Source: VAXT01 sp963728535 (GTDB taxonomy: Bacteria > Actinomycetota > Thermoleophilia > Gaiellales > Gaiellaceae). Taken from it: a stretch of DNA of 64,000 nt. Positions 25,230-34,680 of this stretch are shown here, piece by piece (within the stretch, counting starts at the first letter, position 1; every line of letters begins with the position of its first letter). Under the pieces are notes generated by a model. It made no database searches, was not told where the DNA came from, and was given only the letters and a program-made list of their open reading frames with translations. A program made the position numbers and the translations under genes. The stretch covers positions 1,922,001 through 1,986,000 of the forward strand of contig CAVSKK010000001.1 of the NCBI GenBank assembly GCA_963728535.1. Reading direction: 5' to 3'.

Positions 25230-26839
25230 ATCAATCCGACGATGCGGCCTTCCGCGTCAAGATCCATTCTCTCCGCCGCGGAGTGCAACGGGAGGCCTGG
25301 CATCGTCTGTGTCTCGCCGCACACCGCCACGATCCAACCGGCTCCGGTATACGCCCGCAGCTCGCGCACCGGGAGCACGAAGTCGCGTGGCGCTCCGATG
25401 AGCTCCGGGTCGTGCGACAGCGAGAGATGGGTCTTGGCGACGCAGATCGGCAAGCGGTGGAGCGGGGCCGGCATCCTGTCGAGCGTCTGGCGCGCCGCGG
25501 GGGCGAGCTCGACGCCCTGGCCGCCGTAGACGAGCCTTGCGAGCGCGTCGAGCTTCGTCTCGATCGAGTCCTCGAGCTCGTACAGGAAGCGGGCCCTCGC
25601 ACTGCCGGCCGCAGCCTCCACGACTGCCTCCCCGAGCTCCGCCGCTCCGGCGCCGCCCCGCTCGTAGGCGTCGTTGACAGCCGTGGCGAACGCGCCGTGC
25701 TCGAGCGCGAGCTTCGCGACGGCGTCGAGCTCTTCCTGGGAGTCGTCCGGGAAGCGGTTGACCGCGACGACGGCCTCGAAGCCGAGCTCCTTGACGATCC
25801 GCAGGTGCGCGGCCAGGTTCTCCGCTCCCCGCTCAAGCGCCGGCAAGCCTCCGTCCGGGTCGCCGCCGTGCCGCTTCAGCGCCCGAGTCGTGGCGACGAG
25901 GACGGCTGCGTCGGGTGTCAGCCCGCCCGCACGACAGACGATGTGGACGAACTTCTCGAAGCCGAGGTCGCTGCCGAAGCCGCCTTCGGTAACGACGTAG
26001 TCCGCGAGCTTCAGCCCGACGAGATCGGCGACGAGCGAGCTGTTCCCGTGCGCGATGTTCGCAAAGGGCCCAGCGTGGACGAGCGCCGGCTGGCCCTCGA
26101 GCGTCTGCACGAGATTGGGCTTGAGGGTGTCCTTGAGCAGAACAGCCATCGCGCCCGCAACCTCGAGCTGCTCGGCCGTCACGGGGTCGCCGTCATACGT
26201 CCTGGCGACCGTGATCGCGCCGAGCCGGCGCCGGACATCAGCGGGGTCGCCGGCCATCGCCATCAGCGCCATCACCTCCGAGGCGGCCGTGATGTCGAAC
26301 CCCGTCTCGCGCGGGAACGGCTCCTCCTCTCCGATCCCGACGTTGACGCGACGGAGAAAGCGGTCTTCGATGTCCAGGCAGCGGCGCCACGAGATATTCG
26401 CCGGGTCGATGCCGAGGTCGTTGCCGTGAATCAGATGCGCGGAGACGGCGGAGGCGAGAAGGTTGTTGGCGGCGGCGATCGCGTGCAAGTCGCCGGTGAA
26501 GTGCAGGTTGATGTCCTCACCGGGGACGACCTGGGCCAGGCCTCCGCCGGTGCCGCCGCCCTTCGCGCCCAGCACGGGGCCGACTGACGGCTCACGTAGG
26601 CAGACGAGAGAGCGCTCACCGATGAAGCCGAGCCCCTGGGTCAGCGAGACCGCAGTCGTCGTCTTGCCCTCGCCCGCCTTCGTCGGCGTGATCCCCGTGA
26701 TCGCGATCAGCTTGCCGTTCGGGCGCGATTCGAGACGCTCGAGGACCGAGAGCCTGATCTTCGCCTTGTCGTAGCCGTAGAGCTCGATCTCGCCCGGATC
26801 CAGGCCGAGCCCGGCCGCGAGCTCTGAGATCTCGGGCAT
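25226..26839 (-). CDS. fhs: Formate-tetrahydrofolate ligase
   Basis: This 537-residue enzyme joins formate to tetrahydrofolate with ATP, making 10-formyl-THF. The P-loop is TKAGEGKTTTAVSL and the family block is EPSVGPVLGAKGGGTGGG, with GDLHAIAAANNLL after it. Length is close to the family norm of about 555. Its ATG follows the kbl stop immediately (TAGATG), completing a tdh-kbl-fhs unit that degrades threonine to glycine and acetyl-CoA and feeds C1 metabolism. Confidence 0.97.
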   Translation of the reverse strand: MPEISELAAGLGLDPGEIELYGYDKAKIRLSVLERLESRPNGKLIAITGITPTKAGEGKTTTAVSLTQGLGFIGERSLVCLREPSVGPVLGAKGGGTGGGLAQVVPGEDINLHFTGDLHAIAAANNLLASAVSAHLIHGNDLGIDPANISWRRCLDIEDRFLRRVNVGIGEEEPFPRETGFDITAASEVMALMAMAGDPADVRRRLGAITVARTYDGDPVTAEQLEVAGAMAVLLKDTLKPNLVQTLEGQPALVHAGPFANIAHGNSSLVADLVGLKLADYVVTEGGFGSDLGFEKFVHIVCRAGGLTPDAAVLVATTRALKRHGGDPDGGLPALERGAENLAAHLRIVKELGFEAVVAVNRFPDDSQEELDAVAKLALEHGAFATAVNDAYERGGAGAAELGEAVVEAAAGSARARFLYELEDSIETKLDALARLVYGGQGVELAPAARQTLDRMPAPLHRLPICVAKTHLSLSHDPELIGAPRDFVLPVRELRAYTGAGWIVAVCGETQTMPGLPLHSAAERMDLDAEGRIVGLI

Positions 26840-28036
26840 CTATGCGACCAGGAGGCCGGCTTCTTGGCCGACTTTCTCGAATGCGGAGACGGCGCGGTCG
26901 AGGTGCTCGGGCTCGAGCGCCGCGGACATCTGAACCCGCACGCGAGCCGTTCCCTCGGGCACGACCGGGTAGCCGAACCCGGTCACGAAGACGCCCTCGT
27001 CGAGGAGCCGCCCGCTGAGCTCGATCGCGAAGGCCGTGTCGCCGACGATGATCGGGATGATCGCCGCCTCGCCCTCGAGCGGGCGGAGGCCGACCTCGGT
27101 GAGCCGCTCGCGGAAGGTGCGCGAGCTCGTGTGGAGGCGCTCGACGAGCTCGGGCTGCGAGCGAAGGACGCGTACCGCGGCGAGTGCACTGCTCGCAACC
27201 GAGGGCGGGATCCCGTTCGAGAAGAGCTGCGGCCGCGAGCGTTGCGCAAGCAGGTCGCAGACCTCGTGGCTCGAGGCGACGAACCCACCGGCGGCGCCGC
27301 CAAGGGCCTTGCCGAGCGTGCTCGTGATGACGTCGATCTCACCGAGCAGGCCGAAGTGCTCCGCGACGCCGCGCCCGGTCGCTCCCATGACGCCCGTGCC
27401 GTGCGAGTCGTCGACGATCAGGATCGCGTCGTGCTCACGCGTGAGCTCGACGAGCTCGGGGAGCCGCGCGAGATCGCCCTCCATGCTGAACACGCCGTCG
27501 GTGACGACGAGCTTCCGCTGGTCGGGCTCGCAGGCCTGGAGCGCCTCACTGAGCTGGTCCAGGTCGGAGTGCCCGAAGATGACCTTGCGGGCGGGCTTCG
27601 CGAGCCGCATGGCGTCGACGATGCTCGCGTGGTTCAGCTCGTCCGAGATCAGGACCGTGTTCTCGTCGGTCAACGACGGGATGAGGGCCTCGTTTGCGTT
27701 CCAGCAGGATGCATAGGTCAATGCGGCCTCGGTGCCGACGAGCTCGGCGAGCGCCGCCTCGAGCTCGAGGTGGGGCTCGAACGTGCCGCAGATGAAGCGG
27801 ACGGACGCGGTCCCGGCGCCGTAGCGATCGAGGGCATCCTTCGCCGCCTGGATCACCTCCGGGTGCGCGGCCAACCCCAGGTAGTTGTTCGAGGAGAGCA
27901 CGAGCACCTCACCGTGACCCTCCATCTCGACAACCGGCCCCTGCGGGGACCGCAACGTGAGGAAGGTCTTGTAGGTATTCGCGTCTCGCAGCTCGTCGAG
28001 CTGGGCTGCGAGATCGGCGGTCAGGCGCTCGTTCAT
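26840..28036 (-). CDS. kbl: Glycine C-acetyltransferase (2-amino-3-ketobutyrate CoA ligase)
   Basis: This 398-residue alpha-oxoamine synthase uses PLP to split 2-amino-3-ketobutyrate with CoA into glycine and acetyl-CoA. The PLP-binding lysine is in STLGKALGGAAGG; also present are SSNNYLGLAAHPEVI and DDSHGTGVMGATGRG. ATG 28036 overlaps the tdh stop by 4 bases (ATGA), which decides the start over GTG 28048. It is operonic with tdh and fhs. Confidence 0.96.
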   Translation of the reverse strand: MNERLTADLAAQLDELRDANTYKTFLTLRSPQGPVVEMEGHGEVLVLSSNNYLGLAAHPEVIQAAKDALDRYGAGTASVRFICGTFEPHLELEAALAELVGTEAALTYASCWNANEALIPSLTDENTVLISDELNHASIVDAMRLAKPARKVIFGHSDLDQLSEALQACEPDQRKLVVTDGVFSMEGDLARLPELVELTREHDAILIVDDSHGTGVMGATGRGVAEHFGLLGEIDVITSTLGKALGGAAGGFVASSHEVCDLLAQRSRPQLFSNGIPPSVASSALAAVRVLRSQPELVERLHTSSRTFRERLTEVGLRPLEGEAAIIPIIVGDTAFAIELSGRLLDEGVFVTGFGYPVVPEGTARVRVQMSAALEPEHLDRAVSAFEKVGQEAGLLVA

Positions 28037-29160
28037 CGGTGGGCCCACCGCGCGAGGTCGCGCACTCGTTGGGTCGATGTCCGCTCCTGCGCGGGAGCAG
28101 CCGCGGCCGTGGCCGCACCCTCTCCCCCGGGGAAGAAGACGACCTTGCAGGCCTGACCGGCTTCGAGCTCGTCGAGGGCGCGCTCGAAGTCCGTGAGCGG
28201 GTAGCGGTGCGTGATCAGGGGTCGCAGATCCACGACACCGTGCTCGAGCAGCCAGCGGGTCTTGTACCAGGTGCCGAAGACCTGTCGGCCGTTCACAGCC
28301 GTGACGGTCAGGTTCTTGAAGATGAGCGACTCCGCGATGTCGAGCTCGACAGGATGGGCAGGGATCCCGAAGAGGACGACGTGGCCACCGTTGCGGGCGA
28401 TCCTGAATGCATCTCCGATCGCCTGCGGGGAGCCGGACATCTCGAAGACGATGTCGACCTGCTCGCCCTCGTTCTGCTCGAGGAACCAGCCCGGCACGTC
28501 GGCGACGTCATCGACGTTCACCGCTTCGGTAACGCCCATCGTGCGGGCGAGCTCGAGCCGAAATGCGACGCGATCGGTAGCAAGCACGCGTCCGGCCCCC
28601 GAGGCGCGCGCGATGGCGATGCTGAAAAGCCCGACGGGCCCGCAACCGAGAATCGCCACCGTCTTGCCCGCGAGATCGTGCTTGCTCGTCGCGAACACCG
28701 CGTTGCCGAACGGCTCCTGGAGCGTCGCGATCTCGGCCGGGAGCTTCGTCCGATCGTTGGGCCAGATCACCGACTCGGGCACGGCGACGAACTCGGCGAA
28801 GGCACCGTCGCGGTCGACGCCGAGGATCTGCGTCTGCTCGCACATGTGCGCCTGCCCCGTGCGGCAGTGGAAGCAGATCCCGCACGTGACGTGGCTCTCG
28901 GCCGAGACGTAGGCGCCCGGCGCGACGCTGCGGACGTTGCGCCCGACCTCGGCGACGGTGCCGGCGAACTCATGGCCTAGCGTCAGCGGAGGCTGAACGC
29001 GGTTCGCAGCCCAGTCGTCCCAGCGGAAGATATGCAGGTCGGTCCCGCAGAGACTCGCGGCTTCGACCCGAATGAGGACGTCGTCGTCCCCGGGCACTGG
29101 AACCGGTGTCTCGTCGAGCGAAAGCCCCGGACCGGCATGAAGCTTGCGAATCGCCCACAT
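28033..29160 (-). CDS. tdh: L-threonine 3-dehydrogenase
   Basis: This 375-residue zinc-dependent medium-chain dehydrogenase oxidises threonine at C3 with NAD+. It has the catalytic Cys in ASLCGTDLHI, GHE in LGHEFAGTVAEVG, the structural zinc cysteines in CGICFHCRTGQAHMC, and the Rossmann GCGPVGLFSIAIA. A 30-residue Ala/Arg-rich C-terminal extension follows the usual end. ATG 29160 starts the conserved region; GTG 29172 is possible. The pairing with kbl supports the assignment over a generic alcohol dehydrogenase. Confidence 0.95.
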   Translation of the reverse strand: MWAIRKLHAGPGLSLDETPVPVPGDDDVLIRVEAASLCGTDLHIFRWDDWAANRVQPPLTLGHEFAGTVAEVGRNVRSVAPGAYVSAESHVTCGICFHCRTGQAHMCEQTQILGVDRDGAFAEFVAVPESVIWPNDRTKLPAEIATLQEPFGNAVFATSKHDLAGKTVAILGCGPVGLFSIAIARASGAGRVLATDRVAFRLELARTMGVTEAVNVDDVADVPGWFLEQNEGEQVDIVFEMSGSPQAIGDAFRIARNGGHVVLFGIPAHPVELDIAESLIFKNLTVTAVNGRQVFGTWYKTRWLLEHGVVDLRPLITHRYPLTDFERALDELEAGQACKVVFFPGGEGAATAAAAPAQERTSTQRVRDLARWAHR

Positions 29161-29221
29161 CGTCTCAGCCACTGGGCTTCGAGTATGACGACCTGGCCAA
29201 GCGGACGCCAAAGCCTCCGAG

Positions 29222-29869
29222 CTAGCCGGGCGCGTCTTCGAGCAGGCCGGTGTCGATCGCATAGCGCACGAGCTCGGCGCGCGTCGTCAGCCTGAGCTTC
29301 TGCATGATGTGTGCCCGGTGCGTCTCGACCGTTCGCACCGACAGGTAGAGCATCTCGGCGATCTCCTGGTTCGTGTGGCCCAGCGCGAGGAGCCTCAACA
29401 CCTCGTGTTCCCGGTCGGAGAGAGGATCCGCATCGGCTCGCGCACGCTCTTCCGCATCGGCCGCGACGAGGCGAGCACCAAGGGCCGGGTGAACATATCT
29501 ATTGCCGCCCGCAACCTCGCGGATGGCCTCGACGACCTCGGCGTCCGCGGCTTCCTTGAGCACGTAGCCGCTGGCCCCCGCTGCGAAAGCCTCCCGGACG
29601 TAGCGGGGATCGTCCTGCATCGACAGGACGAGCACGGTCGCTTCCGGCGCCTCCTTGAGCACGGCTGCCGTCGCCTCGATCCCACTGCCCCCTGGCATGA
29701 CGAGGTCCATGAGGATGACGTCCGGCTTCTGCTCTCTCGTCTCGAAGACCGCTGTTCGCATCTCGCCTGCTTCGCCGACGACCTCGATATCGTCTTCGGC
29801 CTCGAGCACCCGCCGCAACCCGGAGCGGACGACGGCATGGTCGTCGACGATCAAAACCCTGATGCTCAC
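29222..29869 (-). CDS. NarL/FixJ-type response regulator
   Basis: This 215-residue regulator has a receiver at residues 1-120 (acidic pocket VDDHAVV, phospho-Asp in ILMDLVMPG, Lys in YVLKEAA) and a LuxR HTH at about 145-205 (LSDREHEVLRLLALGHTNQE). GTG 29869 overlaps the stop of the histidine kinase (GTGA), so it is the cognate partner. Targets are unknown. Confidence 0.95.
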   Translation of the reverse strand: MSIRVLIVDDHAVVRSGLRRVLEAEDDIEVVGEAGEMRTAVFETREQKPDVILMDLVMPGGSGIEATAAVLKEAPEATVLVLSMQDDPRYVREAFAAGASGYVLKEAADAEVVEAIREVAGGNRYVHPALGARLVAADAEERARADADPLSDREHEVLRLLALGHTNQEIAEMLYLSVRTVETHRAHIMQKLRLTTRAELVRYAIDTGLLEDAPG

Positions 29870-31503
29870 GGGACCGGGACTTCCGCGACGAGCGTCGTGC
29901 CGCCGGCCGGCGAGGACTCGATCTGGAGACGGCCGTCGAGCAGTGAGAGCCGCTCCTTCATCCCGAGCAGGCCGAGCCCGTCCTCGCGCGTTTCGTCCAC
30001 CCCAAAGCCGCGGCCGTCGTCCTCGAACACGGCCGACACGCTGTTGCCCCTGCGCGAGAGCACGATGCTCACCCTGCTCGCCTGTGCGTGCTTGACGACA
30101 TTGGTCAGAGCCTCCTGGATGATCCTGTAGAGCGCCGTCTCGATCTCGGACGGTAACCGTTCCTGACCGAGTTGCGGCTCCATGATCACCTCGATCCCAG
30201 TCTGCTCCTGGAACGTCTCGACGAGACGCTCGAGCGCAGGGACGAGTCCGAAGTCGTCGAGCGCCTTTGGGCGAAGCTCGACCGCGAGCCGGCGGACGTC
30301 CTGCAGCGTGGTCACGACGAGCTCCCGCAGCCGCGCAGCCGCCGAGCCCACGTCCGCGGCGCTCCCGGCGTCCTCGAGCTCCTTCAGGCCGAGCAGGATC
30401 GAAGTCAGCGCCTGCCCGGTCTCGTCGTGCAACTCCCTCGCCAGCCGCTCACGCTCGAGCTCCTGGGCGCTGACGACGCTGCGCAGCGCATCGCGCGCCA
30501 CGCGCTGGGAGAGGTCGACTGCCACAGCGACCCGGGCCGAAAGGGTCTCGGCCAGCCGCAGATCCTCGTCGGTGAAGCGCGGATCGCTGCCCTCCTTGTC
30601 GTGAGTCGAGAGGACGCCGATCGGACTCCCACGCAGGAGGAGAGGCACGTAGAGGCCGGTTCGTGCGCCCATCTTCCGTCCGGCTTCCTGGTCGACCTCG
30701 GGGTCATCGATGATCGCGTCGACTCGCTCGCTGCGACCGCGGTCGAGCACGCGCCCGGACTTCGAGCCCTTTCGCTCGAGCACGGTCCCGACGAGCTCCT
30801 CGGCGCCGTCGCCGGCAACTGTGCGAATGACGAGGTCGCCGCCCGGAGCCGGCATCGCGATCACGACGAGCCTGGCCTTCACCAGCTCGCGCAGCCGGGT
30901 GGCGACGAGCTCGAGCAGCTTGGGGAGCTCGACCTCCGAGATGAGCGCGTCGACGATCTCGTTCAGGGACTCGAGTTGGGCCAGCCAGCGAGTCGCGGAT
31001 TCGTAAAGCCGGGCGTTCTCGACCGCGACCGCCGCCTGGGCAGCGAGCACCTGCGTGAGCTCCTCGTCCTCCTCGGTGAAAGCTCCCCCACCGGCCTTCT
31101 CCGTAAGGTAGAGGTTCCCGTACGCGACCCCGCGCAACAGGACGGGCACTCCGAGGAAGGTCTTCATTGGCGGGTGATTGGGCGGGAACCCGACCGACTG
31201 CGGATCCTTGCCCAGGTCGTCGAGCCGGAGCGGCCGCGCATCGGTGATGAGCACACCAAGGATGCCGCGTCCCCGCGGGAGATCGCCGATCGCAGCCTGG
31301 GTCTCGGCATCGATTCCCGTCACGACGAATCGCTCGAGTTCCTTCCCGGTCGGGTCGATGACGCCCAGGGCCGCGTACTTCGCCTCGGTCAGCTCGGCGG
31401 CGGCCTCGACGATCTTCTGCAGAACGCCGTCCAGGGAGAGCTCCCCGGCAAGCGCGATGCCGGCATCGATCAGCCCGCGAAGACGGTCCGGCTTCTTCGG
31501 CAT
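29866..31503 (-). CDS. GAF-GAF sensor histidine kinase (NarL type)
   Basis: This is a 545-residue cytoplasmic kinase with no membrane segments. Two GAF domains (residues about 20-165 and 185-330) are followed by HisKA_3 (ERLARELHDETGQALTSILL, phospho-His in LHDE) and HATPase_c (EALTNVVKHAQA, DDGRGF, GLGLLGMKERL). GAF domains bind heme, nucleotides or small molecules, and the arrangement resembles DevS/NarL-type redox sensors, but no specific ligand residue can be assigned. ATG 31503 is chosen as the conserved start. It is coupled to the response regulator. Confidence 0.93.
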   Translation of the reverse strand: MPKKPDRLRGLIDAGIALAGELSLDGVLQKIVEAAAELTEAKYAALGVIDPTGKELERFVVTGIDAETQAAIGDLPRGRGILGVLITDARPLRLDDLGKDPQSVGFPPNHPPMKTFLGVPVLLRGVAYGNLYLTEKAGGGAFTEEDEELTQVLAAQAAVAVENARLYESATRWLAQLESLNEIVDALISEVELPKLLELVATRLRELVKARLVVIAMPAPGGDLVIRTVAGDGAEELVGTVLERKGSKSGRVLDRGRSERVDAIIDDPEVDQEAGRKMGARTGLYVPLLLRGSPIGVLSTHDKEGSDPRFTDEDLRLAETLSARVAVAVDLSQRVARDALRSVVSAQELERERLARELHDETGQALTSILLGLKELEDAGSAADVGSAAARLRELVVTTLQDVRRLAVELRPKALDDFGLVPALERLVETFQEQTGIEVIMEPQLGQERLPSEIETALYRIIQEALTNVVKHAQASRVSIVLSRRGNSVSAVFEDDGRGFGVDETREDGLGLLGMKERLSLLDGRLQIESSPAGGTTLVAEVPVP

Positions 31504-31517
31504 TGCGGGATTATCGT

Positions 31518-32918
31518 TCAGCTGACGACTTCGACCATCTCCACGCGCTCCGGCAGAGCCTGCTCGGCAGCGGCTTTCACGCCCTCGCCGAAAGTCGGGA
31601 AGACGTGGTGCATTGCCGCCAGGTCGTCCACGGTCGCGCCGAGCCGCACCGCCAGCGAGAAGCCCTGCACGACGTCGCTGCCGTTCGGAGCGACGACATG
31701 GAGCCCGAGCACTCGCCGCGAGCCGGGCTCGTACAGGATCTTGTACAGCCCGAGCTTCTGGTTCTTGTACGACGAGCGCTGGACGTACTTGATGTCGTGG
31801 ACGCAAGTCTCGTACTCGATTCCCTGCTCCATCGCTTCCTGCTCGGTCAACCCGACCCCGGCCAGCTCGGGCTCCGTGAAGATCGCAGTCGGCAGGACGG
31901 AATAGTCCGGCGCCAGCGCGTTGGCTCCGAACATGTCGTCGATGGCAATCCGGGCCTGGTACTGGGCGATCGGGGTGAACTGGTGCCTGCCGGTGACGTC
32001 TCCGGCGGCCCAGATCCCGTCGACCGAGGTGCGCATGTGCTCGTCGACGACGATCCCCATCCGGTCACGCTCGATGCCGAGCTCCTCCAGCCGCAGCGCC
32101 TCGACGTTCGGCACGCGGCCGGACGCGAGCAGCACGTCCGTGACGCGCAGCTCGCGCGAACCGTCCCCGTCCTTCGGGGCGACGGTGGCCACGATCGCGT
32201 CGCCGTTGCGCGAGACGCTCTTCACGCGCGCGGAGAGGATGACTTCGATGCCGTCGGCCTCGAGCGCAGCCTGAAGCACAGCGGCGGCCTGCTCGTCCGA
32301 GCGCGGCGAGATGCGGTTCGGCGACTGGACAAGCGTCACACGCGAGCCGAACCGGGCGAAGATCTGGGCGAACTCGAGACCCACGGGGCCTGCGCCGACG
32401 ACGAGCAGCGACTCCGGAAGCTCGGTCAGCTCGAGCGCGGAGACGTGGTCGAGCCAGTCGATCTCCTCGATCCCTTCGATCGGTGGGACGGCGGTACGTG
32501 ACCCGGTCGCGATCAGGATGCGCTCGGCTGTCAGCTCCTGCTCGCCGACCCTCACCGTGTGCGCGTCGACGAGCGTGGCCTCACCCTCGTAGGTCTCGAA
32601 GCCTGCGGAGCTCAGATCCTCGACCCACTTCGGCTGCTGCTTCTTGAGCGAGTCCTTCCGGGCCTTGACCCGCGCCAGGTCGATCCTCGCCGGCCCGACC
32701 TCGATGCCGAGCTTCCCGGCGAGCTCGTTGATGTCATGGACGAGCTCCGCGACGACGAGGTAGGCCTTCGTCGGCTTGCAGGCGACGTTCGGGCAGCTTC
32801 CTCCCCAGCGGGTGGTCTCGGCGAGCGCAACCTTTGCGCCGTGCTTCGACACGGCCTTGGCCGCAGCATCGCGCGCCGCGGATCCAGAGCCGAGGACGAT
32901 CAGGTCGTAACGCTCCAT
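31518..32918 (-). CDS. Pyridine nucleotide-disulfide oxidoreductase (mycothione/dihydrolipoyl reductase-like)
   Basis: This 466-residue flavoenzyme has N-terminal FAD and central NAD(P) Rossmann motifs (LIVLGSGSAARDAA; LLVVGAGPVGLEFAQI), the redox disulfide in GGSCPNVACKPTK, and C-terminal MHHVFPTFGEGV with the His/Glu pair used by class I disulfide reductases. The substrate could be mycothione, lipoamide or another disulfide. Its ATG overlaps the stop of the glucose-dehydrogenase-like gene by one base (TGATG), linking it to a possible NADPH source. Confidence 0.9.
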   Translation of the reverse strand: MERYDLIVLGSGSAARDAAAKAVSKHGAKVALAETTRWGGSCPNVACKPTKAYLVVAELVHDINELAGKLGIEVGPARIDLARVKARKDSLKKQQPKWVEDLSSAGFETYEGEATLVDAHTVRVGEQELTAERILIATGSRTAVPPIEGIEEIDWLDHVSALELTELPESLLVVGAGPVGLEFAQIFARFGSRVTLVQSPNRISPRSDEQAAAVLQAALEADGIEVILSARVKSVSRNGDAIVATVAPKDGDGSRELRVTDVLLASGRVPNVEALRLEELGIERDRMGIVVDEHMRTSVDGIWAAGDVTGRHQFTPIAQYQARIAIDDMFGANALAPDYSVLPTAIFTEPELAGVGLTEQEAMEQGIEYETCVHDIKYVQRSSYKNQKLGLYKILYEPGSRRVLGLHVVAPNGSDVVQGFSLAVRLGATVDDLAAMHHVFPTFGEGVKAAAEQALPERVEMVEVVS

Positions 32919-34024
32919 CAGCCAGCCTCCTTCACTTGCACGTAGACCTTGATTCCTTCGCCCCGCTCGAGGTGCTCGATCATCTCCTGGAAGCGGTCGA
33001 GCCCGTGCACGGGTGTGGTCAGGAGCTTGCCGAGCCAGCCTGGAAAGACTGCCTCGGCCTGGATCAGATCCATGACGCCGCGCTCGAAGTCCTCGCGAGA
33101 AGCGTTCACCGTTCCGACCATCACCTTGTTGCCGAGGACGAAGCCCTGGTTGATCTTGTCGGTGGTCACCTCCGCCTTGCGGTCGCCCCCGGTGACGCTG
33201 GCGAGGACGAGGACGCCGTTCCTGCCGAGAGCTTCGGCCGCCTCGAAAGCGAGCGGGCTGAACCCGGTCGCCTCGAACATGAGGTCGAACGGCCCATGCT
33301 GTTCCGCCGCCTGAGCCGGGGTCAGGTCTTGCGTTGAAACATAGGTCCCGCCCAGCTCCTCGATCAGGTCGCTGTTCAGGTACGGCGCCTTCTGCAACGA
33401 GCAGCAGACGACCTCGAGCCCGCGCAGCCGCAGAACAAGCGACGCGAGGAGCCCGATCGTCCCGGAGCCGAAAACCGCCGCACGTCGTGGCCGCCAGACC
33501 CTGATGCGCCGCTGAATCTCGAAGGCCTGGTTGATCCCCTTCTCCGCGATGGTCGTCGGCTCGAGGAGGACGCCGACCTCGCTCAGGCCCTCCGGCAGCG
33601 AAACGACGTACTCGCTGTCCTCGACGTAGCGCTCGGTGAGGTAACCGTGCAGCAGGTTGATGCCGCGCTCGTAGTAGACGTCGTCCGTAGTGAAGTCCTG
33701 GAGACCGATCTGGTCGTAGAGCGAGGAGCCCGGCCGGCGAACGGTCGAGACGACGAGGCCGCCGGGCTTGATCGTGTTCGGGACGTTCGGCCCCACCTCG
33801 AGCACGCGACCGAAGTTCTCATGGCCCGTGACGAGGAAGTCGTCGCCGGGCGGGGCTGCGCCGTAGCGCCCCTCGTTGATCTCCTTGTCGGTCCCGTCGA
33901 CGCCGACGCGCAGCACCTCCACGAGCACCCCTCGGCCTTCGGGCACGTCTGCAACCGCAGGCTCCGCAATGTCGGCGAGGTGGATCGAGCTCGCCTTCCC
34001 GGGATGCACGGCGATCGCCTTCAC
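32918..34024 (-). CDS. Glucose 1-dehydrogenase-like medium-chain dehydrogenase
   Basis: This 368-residue protein has the glucose-dehydrogenase blocks (GVDGTDKEINEGRYG, FLVTGHENFGRVLE, YYERGINLLHGYLTE) and a Rossmann site (FGSGTIGLLASLVL). The usual catalytic zinc Cys is Asp (GVDGTD), as in haloarchaeal glucose dehydrogenase, while GHE is kept. The structural zinc cysteine lobe is absent. It likely oxidises an aldose with NAD(P)+. It is coupled to the disulfide reductase. The gene starts at ATG 34024 and is divergent from the ECF sigma factor. Confidence 0.85.
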   Translation of the reverse strand: MKAIAVHPGKASSIHLADIAEPAVADVPEGRGVLVEVLRVGVDGTDKEINEGRYGAAPPGDDFLVTGHENFGRVLEVGPNVPNTIKPGGLVVSTVRRPGSSLYDQIGLQDFTTDDVYYERGINLLHGYLTERYVEDSEYVVSLPEGLSEVGVLLEPTTIAEKGINQAFEIQRRIRVWRPRRAAVFGSGTIGLLASLVLRLRGLEVVCCSLQKAPYLNSDLIEELGGTYVSTQDLTPAQAAEQHGPFDLMFEATGFSPLAFEAAEALGRNGVLVLASVTGGDRKAEVTTDKINQGFVLGNKVMVGTVNASREDFERGVMDLIQAEAVFPGWLGKLLTTPVHGLDRFQEMIEHLERGEGIKVYVQVKEAG

Positions 34025-34068
34025 GTCCGCGTCAGTCTCGCAAGAAGGGGACGCGTTACAGTCGAGCC

Positions 34069-34680
34069 GTGGAGCGTGCCCCGCAGCAGCAGGAGGAGCT
34101 GCAGCTCGTAAAGGCGCTGCGCGCGGGCGACGAGCGCGTCTTCGAGCAACTCGTTCGCATGTACCAGGGCACGCTCCTGCGCGTGGCTCAGATGTACGTC
34201 TCGAGCCGCGCGGTCGCCGAGGAGGTCGTTCAGGAGACCTGGCTTGCCGTGCTGAACGGCATCGACCGCTTCGAGGGCCGCTCCTCCGTCAAGACCTGGA
34301 TCTTCCGCATCCTCGCCAACCGGGCGAAGACACGCGCCGAGCGGGAGGGCCGAACGATTCCCTTCTCGTCCTTGGGCGACTCCGACGAGCCGGCGGTCGA
34401 GCCGGATCGCTTCGACCGGGGGCATTGGGCCGCTCTCCCTGCGGACTGGCCCGAGGCACGGCTGCTCGGCGACGAGACCCTGCAGGTGATCAACAGCGCG
34501 ATCGAGAGCCTGCCGGCGACGCAGCGCGCGGTGATCACGCTGCGCGACGTGCAGGGCTGGAGCGCCGAGGAGGTTCGTAACGTCCTCGAGCTCTCCGAGA
34601 CCAATCAGAGGGTGCTCCTACATCGTGCCCGCTCGAAGGTGAGGGGCGCCCTCGAGGAATACCTCGCGGAGGACGCATGA
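34069..34680 (+). CDS. ECF RNA polymerase sigma factor
   Basis: This 203-residue protein has a sigma-2 region (residues about 12-85: VFEQLVRMYQGTLLRVAQMY, AEEVVQETWLAVLNGI) and a sigma-4 region (about 140-195: LPATQRAVITLRDVQGWSAE, ETNQRVLLHRARSKVR). The linker has a hydrophilic insertion. It begins at GTG 34069. Its stop overlaps the anti-sigma ATG by 4 bp (ATGA), the standard pairing. The signal and regulon are unknown. Confidence 0.95.
   Translation: MERAPQQQEELQLVKALRAGDERVFEQLVRMYQGTLLRVAQMYVSSRAVAEEVVQETWLAVLNGIDRFEGRSSVKTWIFRILANRAKTRAEREGRTIPFSSLGDSDEPAVEPDRFDRGHWAALPADWPEARLLGDETLQVINSAIESLPATQRAVITLRDVQGWSAEEVRNVLELSETNQRVLLHRARSKVRGALEEYLAEDA

Noticed and set aside
28033..28120. 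Alanine/arginine-rich C-terminus of tdh as a frameshift artefact
   Set aside because: The frame continues to a stop that overlaps the kbl start exactly (ATGA), so the extension is most likely real.
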